A DNA stretch of 7,319 nt from Methanoculleus sp. GTDB taxonomy: Archaea > Halobacteriota > Methanomicrobia > Methanomicrobiales > Methanoculleaceae. The position numbers and the translations under genes were made by a program. Under the pieces are notes generated by a model that saw only the letters and a list, made by a program, of their open reading frames with translations, made no database searches and was not told the DNA's origin. Shown here in pieces: positions 1 to 5,476 of the stretch (position 1 is the first letter of the stretch; each line of letters begins with the position of its first letter). Location: assembly GCA_023230425.1 (NCBI GenBank), contig JALNXI010000092.1, positions 1 through 7,319 on the forward strand, given 5' to 3'.

Positions 1-1
1 T

Positions 2-322
2 ATGGGCACCATCAAGGCCAAGATCAACGAACTCAAGGCCAAGGACCCTGGTGCGTTCCCCGCAGAACCTATGATCGTCGAGGTCAAGGAAGCAGGCGGC
101 GCGGCGGAAGTTGCCGCCGCAGGCGCAAACCCGCAATTCCTTGAGATCGAGGAGCGGCTCAACGCTATCGAGGAGAGGATCGAGTTCGTCGATGCAGAGA
201 TAGCCCAGCGCGTCGGAAGAAAAGTCGGGCGCGATATCGGCATCCTGTATGGACTGGTTGCAGGTTTGATTGTATTCATGATGTTGTTGGTATTACTGCC
301 CAAGTTAGTTGGGTACCTGTAA
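2..322 (+). CDS. mtrA/mtrG: MtrA C-terminal tail joined to MtrG-like helix (5' partial), methyl-H4MPT:CoM methyltransferase
   Basis: This is part of the membrane-bound, Na+-pumping Mtr complex, which moves the methyl group from methyl-tetrahydromethanopterin to coenzyme M. The frame is open to the left edge, so the ATG at 2 is probably an internal Met and the true start lies outside the window. Visible residues 1-30 (GTIKAKINELKAKDPGAF and the following PMIVEVKE) match the segment that follows the corrinoid domain of MtrA. An Ala/Gly-rich linker follows at 31-44. Residues 45-106 then look like MtrG, with the RLNAIEERIEFV and GRKVGRDIGILYG motifs, a charged stalk helix, and one membrane helix at about 79-101. 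MtrA's usual tail and MtrF are not seen between the two parts. The stop overlaps the Shine-Dalgarno of mtrH. Alternatively it is a stand-alone MtrG with an extended N-terminus, but the MtrA-like residues argue against this. Confidence 0.85.
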   Translation: MGTIKAKINELKAKDPGAFPAEPMIVEVKEAGGAAEVAAAGANPQFLEIEERLNAIEERIEFVDAEIAQRVGRKVGRDIGILYGLVAGLIVFMMLLVLLPKLVGYL

Positions 323-327
323 GGAGG
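321..327 (+). promoter_or_regulatory. Strong Shine-Dalgarno site of mtrH
   Basis: AAGGAGG overlaps the upstream stop codon (TAA at 320-322) and lies 10 bases before ATG 338. This spacing selects ATG 338 over the in-frame TTG at 329, which is only one base from the site. It also implies that mtrH is translated from the mtr operon transcript. Confidence 0.85.
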
Positions 328-337
328 ATTGACGACT

Positions 338-1375
338 ATGTTCAAATTCGAAAAAGAGCAGACGGTACACGACTTTAACGGTACCAAGATCGGCGGGCAG
401 CCTGGAGAATACCCGACCGTGCTCGGTGCATCCATCTTCTACAACAAGCACGAAGTTGTCCTGGATGACCACACCGGAAAGATTGATAAACCCGTGGCAG
501 AGGCGCTCTGGAATCGCTGCCAGGAGCTCTCGGATATCACCGGCATTCCGCACTTCATCCAGATCATCGGGGAGTATGGTGAGGCCTTCGAGAGTTACAT
601 CGACTGGTTCTGCAGCATCGATGATAAGACCGCGTTCCTGATGGACTCTTCCGTCCCGGCGGCGCTCGCCCATGCGTGCGATTACGTCACCCAGGCGGGC
701 ATCGCCGACCGTGCGATCTACAACTCGATCAACGGTTCGATCGGACCGGAGAACATCGAGGCGCTGGCCAAGAGCGACGTGAGCGCAGCCATCGTCCTCG
801 CCTTCAACCCCGCCGACCCGTCGGTCGCCGGTCGTGAGAAGGTTCTGGTCGAGGGTGGCGTCGCCGGACAGGAGATGGGAATGCTCGAGATCGCAGAGAA
901 GTGCGGCATCACCCGCCCGATCCTCGATACCGCAGCGACCCCGCTCGGCCTCGGCTCCGGCGGTTCGTACCGTGAGATCCTCGCCTGCAAGGCGATCCAC
1001 GGTCTGCCGACCGGTGGTGCCTACCACAACATGACCGTCTCCTGGACCTGGCTGAAGCGGTGGAAGGGAACGAAGAAAGTTCCCTCACAGCAGCTGGCCG
1101 GCCTCGAGGGCAAAGATGCCCTTATCAAGCAGCTCACGCACCACTATCTCGGCGGTACGGACGGACTGCGCCAGGCGGCCTGGTCTGCACCCGATATCGG
1201 GTGTAACATGGTTGCAAGCACACTCGGTGCCGACCTGATCATGTACGGCCCGATCGAGAACGTCGAGGCGATGATCACCGCACAGGCCTACGTCGACATC
1301 GTCGTGCTGGAAGCGGTGCGGGACCTCGGTATCGAGCCCAAGGTCGATACTCACCCGCTGTTTAAACTAGTATAA
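338..1375 (+). CDS. mtrH: Tetrahydromethanopterin S-methyltransferase subunit H (MtrH)
   Basis: MtrH is the peripheral cytoplasmic subunit that transfers the methyl group of methyl-H4MPT (or the sarcinapterin form) to the Co(I) corrinoid carried by MtrA. The MtrA/B-C-D-E part then passes it to coenzyme M and exports Na+. The 345-residue product begins MFKFEKEQTVHDFNG and carries the family block GGQPGEYPTVLGASIFY at about 19-35. Other typical segments are MDSS at 102-105, SINGSIGPENIEAL at about 130-143, PLGLGSGGSYREILACKAIHGLPTGGAYHN at about 202-231, and GADLIMYGPIENVE near 297-310, as expected of this TIM-barrel pterin-methyltransferase family. ATG 338 was chosen because AAGGAGG sits 10 bases upstream; an upstream in-frame TTG would add three residues. 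At 345 residues it is somewhat longer than the roughly 310-320 I recall for the family, possibly from an insertion around 240-280. It closes the mtr operon. Confidence 0.97.
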   Translation: MFKFEKEQTVHDFNGTKIGGQPGEYPTVLGASIFYNKHEVVLDDHTGKIDKPVAEALWNRCQELSDITGIPHFIQIIGEYGEAFESYIDWFCSIDDKTAFLMDSSVPAALAHACDYVTQAGIADRAIYNSINGSIGPENIEALAKSDVSAAIVLAFNPADPSVAGREKVLVEGGVAGQEMGMLEIAEKCGITRPILDTAATPLGLGSGGSYREILACKAIHGLPTGGAYHNMTVSWTWLKRWKGTKKVPSQQLAGLEGKDALIKQLTHHYLGGTDGLRQAAWSAPDIGCNMVASTLGADLIMYGPIENVEAMITAQAYVDIVVLEAVRDLGIEPKVDTHPLFKLV

Positions 1376-1388
1376 CCCCCTTTTTTTT
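1376..1388 (+). terminator. Oligo-T terminator after mtrH
   Basis: A run of C followed by eight T (1381-1388) starts five bases after the mtrH stop. An oligo-T tract without a strong preceding hairpin is a typical archaeal terminator, so the mtr transcript probably ends here. Confidence 0.65.
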
Positions 1389-1465
1389 AAACCACCCGAC
1401 TCTCGCCGTGGCCGACCCACTTCACGTGATAACACCCTTCTGCAAGGACACCGGCCTCTGCGTAA

Positions 1466-1630
1466 TCAAGCGCCGGCAAACCGGGCGAACTAGACGATTA
1501 TAAAGAGTACATCCAGGACATTCGCTCTGACTACCCGCTCAGTGCTGCCCGGATGCACCTTGAAACTCAAGGGCGAGGCTTCACCGGGAAATACATCGTT
1601 GTCAAAATGTTGGTGTATACTGTTTCATGA
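1466..1630 (+). pseudogene. Remnant of an IS21-type transposase (IstA)
   Basis: The frame starting after TAA at 1463-1465 and ending at TGA 1628-1630 encodes about 54 residues. They include GELDDYKEYIQDI and YPLSAARMHLETQGRGFTGKY. From memory this matches the region of IS21-family IstA just after the N-terminal helix-turn-helix, where members have a K/R-rich stretch, then LDPYKDYI, then PLSATRIYxEIQxxGFTGxY. There is no start codon, no HTH upstream in frame, and no DDE catalytic region downstream, so only an internal scrap survives. It is probably left from an insertion between the mtr operon and the following operon. The match is by eye only; a profile search would settle it. Confidence 0.6.
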
Positions 1631-1654
1631 TTGGTCACTGTCTTCAGCGGACGA

Positions 1655-1694
1655 CGTTCATCCCCCACTGAAAGGGGGCCTTTGGCCCGCCCCA
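1655..1694 (+). repeat. GC-rich double hairpin, possible IS200/IS605 right end or terminator
   Basis: CCCCC at 1662-1666 can pair with GGGGG at 1674-1678. In an alternative fold, GGGCC at 1676-1680 pairs with GGCCC at 1684-1688 around a TTT loop. The setting, GTTCATCCCC then a hairpin then GGGGCCTTTGGCC, resembles what I recall of right ends of archaeal TnpB-type elements. No TnpB reading frame precedes it, so it would be a solitary relic. It could equally be a simple transcription-stopping stem. Confidence 0.4.
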
Positions 1695-1720
1695 AGTAAA
1701 CTAGTTTGCATTAAGCAATT

Positions 1721-1742
1721 GATTTTAGTAAACATTATACAT
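1721..1742 (+). promoter_or_regulatory. AT-rich promoter of the GTPase-ABC-DUF364 operon
   Basis: GATTTTAGTAAACATTATAC gives a TATA-like core at about 1734-1740. Archaeal transcripts start about 25 bases downstream of the TATA box, which places the start near 1762-1766, only 7-11 bases before ATG 1773. No Shine-Dalgarno lies before that ATG, which fits a short-leader or leaderless first gene. Confidence 0.45.
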
Positions 1743-1772
1743 TCACGCACCCCATAACAAAGCACCGACGCC

Positions 1773-2465
1773 ATGAAGCTGATTACCGTTGCAGGCCCTC
1801 CGTCTTCAGGGAAGACCTCTGTGATTCTCAAAACCATTGCAGCCCTTGGACTACCCGAAGGGAGCGTAGGTGTTGTGAAGTTTGACTCGCTCACCTCCTT
1901 TGATCACCAACGCTATGATGAACAGCAGATACCCAATCAGACTGCTTTTGCCGGGAAGATCTGTCCGGATCACCATTTCGTCAGCAATGTTGAAGGAGCG
2001 GTTGAATGGGGTATGAAGAAGGGATTGTCGGTTCTTGTCACAGAAAGTGCAGGTCTCTGCAACCGGTGCTCCCCATACGTGAACGGTATTTTGTCGGTTT
2101 GTGTAATCGACAATCTCTCCGGCGTCAACACGCCGAGGAAAATCGGTCCGATGCTGAAATATGCCGATATTATCGTTGTCACCAAAGGAGATGTTGTCTC
2201 CCAGGCAGAACGCGAGGTTTTTGCCTTCAATATCCGTGAGGTCAATGCATCGGCAACTGTTCTTTTCGTCAACGGAATCACCGGCCAGGGAGCGTTTATG
2301 CTTGCCCGCTACTGGCAGGATGCCCTTGATATCCGAACGCTTCGCGACCGCAAACTCAGGTTCACCATGCCTGCTGCCATCTGTTCGTACTGTACCGGCG
2401 AGACCCTTATCGGGGAGATGTATCAGATGGGGATGGTCAAAAGAATGGAGTTTGACGACGTATGA
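1773..2465 (+). CDS. HypB/UreG/CobW-type P-loop GTPase, putative metallochaperone
   Basis: This 230-residue soluble P-loop protein belongs to the SIMIBI class, whose members use GTP to deliver metals or cofactors (HypB and UreG for nickel, CobW for cobalt). Motifs in order are a Walker A GPPSSGKTS at 8-16 and a switch-like segment VKFD at 35-38. VLVTESAGLCNRCSP at 87-101 occupies the place of HypB's ENVGNLVCP. TKGD at 137-140 is a variant of the guanine-specifying NKxD, and VNGITGQGAF at 166-175 resembles the HypB G5 region. Two cysteine pairs, C96-x-x-C99 and C204-x-x-C207, and H67/H68 could bind metal. ATG 1773 follows a TATA-like box closely and lacks a Shine-Dalgarno. The stop overlaps the next start (ATGA). 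The target is unknown. It is too short for a full CobW with its C-terminal domain and does not have HypB's usual His-rich N-terminus. Confidence 0.82.
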   Translation: MKLITVAGPPSSGKTSVILKTIAALGLPEGSVGVVKFDSLTSFDHQRYDEQQIPNQTAFAGKICPDHHFVSNVEGAVEWGMKKGLSVLVTESAGLCNRCSPYVNGILSVCVIDNLSGVNTPRKIGPMLKYADIIVVTKGDVVSQAEREVFAFNIREVNASATVLFVNGITGQGAFMLARYWQDALDIRTLRDRKLRFTMPAAICSYCTGETLIGEMYQMGMVKRMEFDDV

Positions 2466-3496
2466 AAGCCCTTGATTATGCTGCAGAGGTTTCTGCCGTG
2501 CCAATCGGCGATATCCTTCGCCGTTATCCTCTTGCGGTTGATTACCTGGCCAACATGCGGCTCGACAGGGTTGATGAATTCAAAACGCTTCCTGAGATCC
2601 TGGAGGATGTCGATGAGGATATACTTGAGGAGTTCGGGCTTGACCGCGAGGAGGTCATATTCCACTTCTGTGCATTTCTTGAGGCATTTTCCCGGAAGAG
2701 GGATTCTGTTGAGGCAATTTCCTCCATTACAATTCTCGGCGGGCGGGATAAGGCAGGAAGACCCGAGATGGTCGAGCTGACAATAACACCCGGCGAGGTC
2801 GTAAGTATCGTCGGTCCTACCGGCTCAGGAAAAAGCAGGCTGCTTGAGGATATTGAATGCCTTGCCCAGCGTGATACGCCGACCGCAAGGCAGATCCTCA
2901 TCAACGGTTCAGTCCCTGATCTCGATAAGAGATTTTCTGCCGGTGGAAAACTGGTAGCCCAACTTTCGCAGAACATGAACTTCGTCATGGACTTAACTGT
3001 GCAGGAATTTCTGGAGATGCATGCAAAAAGCCGGATGATCTCCGGATCCGCCGCGGTTGTGGAAAAGTGTTTTGCAGTTGCCAATTCTCTAGCAGGTGAG
3101 AAATTTACGCTTGATACAAAAGTCACCCAGCTCTCCGGCGGGCAGTCGCGGTCACTGATGATTGCCGATACCGCTCTTTTGAGTTCATCCCCAATCATCC
3201 TCATTGACGAGCTGGAGAATGCAGGAATCGACCGGCGAGAGGCGGTCAAACTCCTTGTCGGCAACGAGAAGATTGTTCTGATGTCGACGCATGATCCGCT
3301 TCTTGCCCTCCGTGCTGATAAGCGGATTGTCATCAGAAACGGGGGTATTGCAAAAGTGATTGAAACGACTGCGGAAGAGGAGCAGACACTCCAGAAGATT
3401 GAGGCGATTGACTCCATCCTCCTCGATATCCGTAATCAGCTCCGGGGAGGAGGGGTTGTCGCAAAAGAGAGTATCCCAGAATTTCAGGAGAACTAA
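2462..3496 (+). CDS. Soluble ABC ATPase with N-terminal DUF542/DUF1858-like domain
   Basis: This 344-residue protein has two parts. Residues 1-75 (PIGDILRRYPLAVDYLANMRLD, then a second acidic half at about 38-75) resemble the small helical DUF542/DUF1858 domains of ScdA-type iron-sulfur repair and hybrid-cluster-associated proteins. The usual Cys after the first helices is absent. Residues about 85-300 form an ABC nucleotide-binding domain with Walker A GPTGSGKS 118-125, Q-loop Q170, signature LSGGQSR 224-230, Walker B IILIDE 245-250 with catalytic E250, D-loop D257, and H277. All catalytic residues are kept. An acidic helix ends the protein. No membrane helices are present and no permease lies nearby, so it probably drives a soluble assembly like SufC or AtwA rather than transport. 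It starts in an ATGA overlap with GGAG at 2447-2450 as ribosome site. The partners are inferred to be the two neighbours. Confidence 0.85.
   Translation: MKALDYAAEVSAVPIGDILRRYPLAVDYLANMRLDRVDEFKTLPEILEDVDEDILEEFGLDREEVIFHFCAFLEAFSRKRDSVEAISSITILGGRDKAGRPEMVELTITPGEVVSIVGPTGSGKSRLLEDIECLAQRDTPTARQILINGSVPDLDKRFSAGGKLVAQLSQNMNFVMDLTVQEFLEMHAKSRMISGSAAVVEKCFAVANSLAGEKFTLDTKVTQLSGGQSRSLMIADTALLSSSPIILIDELENAGIDRREAVKLLVGNEKIVLMSTHDPLLALRADKRIVIRNGGIAKVIETTAEEEQTLQKIEAIDSILLDIRNQLRGGGVVAKESIPEFQEN
3486..3490 (+). promoter_or_regulatory. Shine-Dalgarno of the DUF364 gene inside the ABC ATPase gene
   Basis: AGGAG lies within the last codons of the preceding gene, nine bases before ATG 3500. It supports that start and translation from a shared transcript. 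Confidence 0.65.
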
Positions 3497-3499
3497 GGT

Positions 3500-4264
3500 A
3501 TGTGGGAGTTATATGATGCATTGATTGAACGGATCCCTGACGATATTATCGTTGATGATATCGTCGTCGGCGGGGAGATGACGTACGTCGAGGCAAACGG
3601 CGGCATCGGTTTTGCTGCGTACCGCGATTATGTCCAGCGCGCCCCGATGATGACCGGGAACAGGATTGGAAGACCGTTAAAAGAGGTGGCCGGATGTGTG
3701 AAGTCCTGGAATCTGCAGGAAGCGTCAATCGGCCATTCGGCGATCAACGCGTGGTACAACCATCCGGATACAGCGAGGATGGCAGGAATCGAGATTGCAG
3801 AAAAGAAGCGGGTCGAGGAACGGCTGAAAGACCCGTTCATCAGATCCCAGAATCTCGTGAAGGGAAAGAAGGTCTGTGTTGTCGGCCACTTTCCATTCCT
3901 TGAGAAGTTGATCGCCCCTGTCTGCGACCTGAGTATCGTTGAGTGGGACCCACAGGAGGGAGATTATCCGTATTCTGCCTGCGAGTACCTGCTGCCGGAA
4001 TGCGATTATGCGTTTCTGACCTGTGCCGCTATCAGCGACAAGAGCATGCCGCGGCTTCTTGAACTTTCGGAGAATGCAACAATGGTGACGATCGTAGGTC
4101 CGGGAACTCCCCTGTCTTCGGTATTCTTCGATTATGGCGTCTCCAATCTGTCGGGTTTTGTCACGACCGATGTTCGACTCGCCAAAAGAATTATTGCAGG
4201 AGCGGAAAGCCGGAGGATCTTCGGGGCGGGAATGAAGGTGCAGTATCTTCGCCCCGGGGTTTGA
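3500..4264 (+). CDS. DUF4213-DUF364 protein, putative heavy-metal chelation
   Basis: The 254-residue product has the two-part build of the DUF364 family. The N-terminal DUF4213 module (about 1-90) has an enolase-N-like fold and includes GGEMTYVEANGGIGFAAY, GRPLKEVAGCVKSWNLQEASIGHSAINAW. The C-terminal Rossmann-like DUF364 module (about 105-250) includes KGKKVCVVGHFPF, a paired acidic stretch SIVEWDP near 145-151, and TIVGPGTPLSSVFFDYGV at about 197-214. Family structures prompted the proposal of metal or small-ligand binding at the domain interface, but no reaction is established. Candidate ligands here are C66, H79, H88, C126, H130, C142, C161, C168 and C175. The gene starts three bases after the stop of the ABC ATPase gene. 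With the GTPase and ATPase it forms one operon, so a role in handling a metal or metal cofactor is the natural inference. Confidence 0.88.
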   Translation: MWELYDALIERIPDDIIVDDIVVGGEMTYVEANGGIGFAAYRDYVQRAPMMTGNRIGRPLKEVAGCVKSWNLQEASIGHSAINAWYNHPDTARMAGIEIAEKKRVEERLKDPFIRSQNLVKGKKVCVVGHFPFLEKLIAPVCDLSIVEWDPQEGDYPYSACEYLLPECDYAFLTCAAISDKSMPRLLELSENATMVTIVGPGTPLSSVFFDYGVSNLSGFVTTDVRLAKRIIAGAESRRIFGAGMKVQYLRPGV

Positions 4265-4322
4265 AGGAATTCGACGGGCTCGAAAAAAGAGCAGTTTCCC
4301 GGAAGCCGGGGACTTCCCCCAA
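4265..4322 (-). terminator. Convergent intergenic region with oligo-T terminator for the minus-strand gene
   Basis: On the minus strand, a GC-rich stretch able to fold (plus-strand CCGGAAGCCGG at about 4300-4310) is followed by six T (A-run at plus 4283-4288). This ends the SelB-like gene. No comparable T-run is visible on the plus strand after the DUF364 gene. Confidence 0.5.
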
Positions 4323-5288
4323 TCACGGCAGTTCGATATGCCCGGCGATCCGGAGTTTCCCCCCCTCGAGGTAGTGGAGCACCGCCGTATCACCGGGGAG
4401 GTAGACGAGGTCTTTCTCCAGCGCAAGCGTGAGCGTCGGCTGCCGCCAGTCTCCGTCGTCCCGCACCGCCTCCACCCGCGCCGGGATGAACTGCATCCAG
4501 TGGCCGATGTGGAGCACCGTACCCGCCGTGAGCGGTGCCGGCCAGTACCTGACCAGGGTCGCCCGCGCCTCGAGGTTCGTCTGCGTCCGGATTGCGGGGT
4601 CGTTTGAGAGGACAAAGCCGCGGTCGAGGTCGTCGGACTCGATGTTCTTGAGCGCGAGCCCCACACGGTCGCCTTCAGCGGCCCAATCGAAGTCATCGTC
4701 GTGCTTCTGGATAGACCGCACCGTGATCGCCTGCTCCCCGGGATAGATCTTCAGGGTATCGTGCTTCCTGATGCCGCCTCGCACAACGCCGCCGAGGATG
4801 ACCGTCCCGATGCCGCGGACGTTGAAGTGGTGATCGATGGGGATCGTTCCCACAGCACCGGCGCCGGGCTGGACGGATGCGCGGGCGTGCGCCCGGGCGA
4901 TCAGGCGGTCACGGAGCGCAATCGGATCTTCTTCCACGAACTCGTAGTGTTCGAGCACCGTCCCGCGGAGGAGCGGCGCGACCCCATCAGGGGTTAAGTA
5001 GTTCTGGAGGATGATGTAGCCCTGCTCTACCCCCACCTCGTTGAGCATCAGCACCCACTCCCCGAGCATGGGAGTGATCTCACTCACCACGATGAGAACC
5101 GCATCCGCCATCGATGCGGCGTAGAAGAGCGGGGCCAGCCGCTCGGGATACCGTGTCGGTTCGATGATGGTGACGGTATCGTCCCCCTTCTTCAGGTTAT
5201 AGAAGGTGATATCGGAGACCGTGCCTTTCTTCCCGAGGTCCTTCGCGTACCCTGCGGGTCCCAGCACGGCAACATTCAAATTGCCCAT
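4323..5288 (-). CDS. Archaeal SelB/EF-Tu-like protein with a degenerate G domain (aSelBL-type)
   Basis: The 321-residue product has the three-domain layout of translational GTPases. Residues 1-135 follow the EF-Tu G-domain pattern: ADAVLIVVSEITPMLGEWVLML aligns with EF-Tu's ADxAILVVxxxxGxMxQT region. The nucleotide motifs are lost, however. The P-loop position reads LGPAGYAKDLGKKGT instead of GHVDHGKT/S, DTPGH is replaced by IIEPTRYPERL, and NKxD by LQNYLTPD. Residues about 145-228 (DHHFNVRGIGTVILGGVVRGGI, then GDRVGLALKNIESDDLDRGFVL) form a well-kept EF-Tu domain II. Residues about 232-321 form a domain III-like barrel. This matches the archaeal SelB-like pseudo-GTPase family described across methanogens, whose function is unknown. 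It may bind RNA or a ribosomal partner without hydrolysing GTP. It lies convergent to the DUF364 operon and divergent from the transporter. Only a weak ribosome site precedes ATG 5288. Confidence 0.85.
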   Translation of the reverse strand: MGNLNVAVLGPAGYAKDLGKKGTVSDITFYNLKKGDDTVTIIEPTRYPERLAPLFYAASMADAVLIVVSEITPMLGEWVLMLNEVGVEQGYIILQNYLTPDGVAPLLRGTVLEHYEFVEEDPIALRDRLIARAHARASVQPGAGAVGTIPIDHHFNVRGIGTVILGGVVRGGIRKHDTLKIYPGEQAITVRSIQKHDDDFDWAAEGDRVGLALKNIESDDLDRGFVLSNDPAIRTQTNLEARATLVRYWPAPLTAGTVLHIGHWMQFIPARVEAVRDDGDWRQPTLTLALEKDLVYLPGDTAVLHYLEGGKLRIAGHIELP

Positions 5289-5424
5289 ATGCCAGATCTC
5301 TTGGTTATCCGAGAGTATGAGGTTTGCTCCACGCTACCCGGGAGAACGCGCCCGGATCTATACCGCCGCCCCCGGGATCCTGCAGGCATATGCCGGGTCT
5401 CCGGCAAACACGACGCGCACCGCG

Positions 5425-5466
5425 CAATAAATACAAATAAATTTTAATAAAGGAAAGTTAATTTTA
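5425..5466 (+). promoter_or_regulatory. AT-rich promoter of the ABC importer operon
   Basis: AATAAATACAAATAAATTTTAATAAAG is a sharp AT island in GC-rich surroundings and holds TATA-like cores at about 5428-5441 and 5443-5451. The second would start transcription near 5470-5476, making the permease message leaderless or nearly so, which fits the lack of a Shine-Dalgarno before ATG 5477. TAAATTTTA (5438-5446) and TTAATTTTA (5458-5466) form a near-repeat 20 bases apart that could be a regulator site. Confidence 0.5.
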
Positions 5467-5476
5467 CTGCAGCCTT

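Larger units (their letters stand above)
1389..1772. other. Gene-free interval with mobile-element debris and a promoter
   Basis: No intact gene is supported here. From left to right the interval holds about 75 bases of unassigned sequence, a degenerate transposase fragment (1466-1630), a GC-rich double hairpin (1662-1688), a 10-base palindrome AAACTAGTTT (1698-1707), and an AT-rich promoter just before the gene at 1773. A short open frame at 1542-1757 runs out of phase with the transposase fragment and has no family resemblance. Confidence 0.7.

Noticed and set aside
305..1027. Long minus-strand open frame opposite mtrH (240 codons)
   Set aside because: It lies antisense to a certain mtrH, has no family motifs, and arises from the high GC at third codon positions.
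1495..1506. TATA-like string GATTATAAAGAG as a promoter
   Set aside because: It falls inside the transposase relic, where it encodes DDYKE, and no gene follows at a suitable distance.
1655..1694. CRISPR repeat
   Set aside because: Only a single copy of the hairpin sequence is present and there is no repeat-spacer periodicity in the window.
1542..1757. Plus-strand 71-codon open frame in the gene-free interval
   Set aside because: It is out of phase with the IstA-like relic and runs through the hairpin. It has no ribosome site and no family resemblance.
1851..2504. Minus-strand open frame of 217 codons opposite the GTPase gene
   Set aside because: No recognisable motif; the plus strand carries Walker A, the G4-like motif and overlap coupling, so this is a shadow.
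2542..3417. Minus-strand open frame of 291 codons opposite the ABC ATPase gene
   Set aside because: Serine-rich, low-information translation antisense to an intact ABC domain.
5338..5394. Repeated CCCGGGA/CCCGGAT strings and the GGCATATGCC palindrome as an operator
   Set aside because: The strings are short and GC-rich with irregular spacing. A 10-base palindrome alone is too weak to call a binding site.
5206..5430. Plus-strand open frame covering the SelB-like gene start and the divergent intergenic region
   Set aside because: It overlaps the conserved N-terminus of the minus-strand gene and shows no motif or ribosome site.
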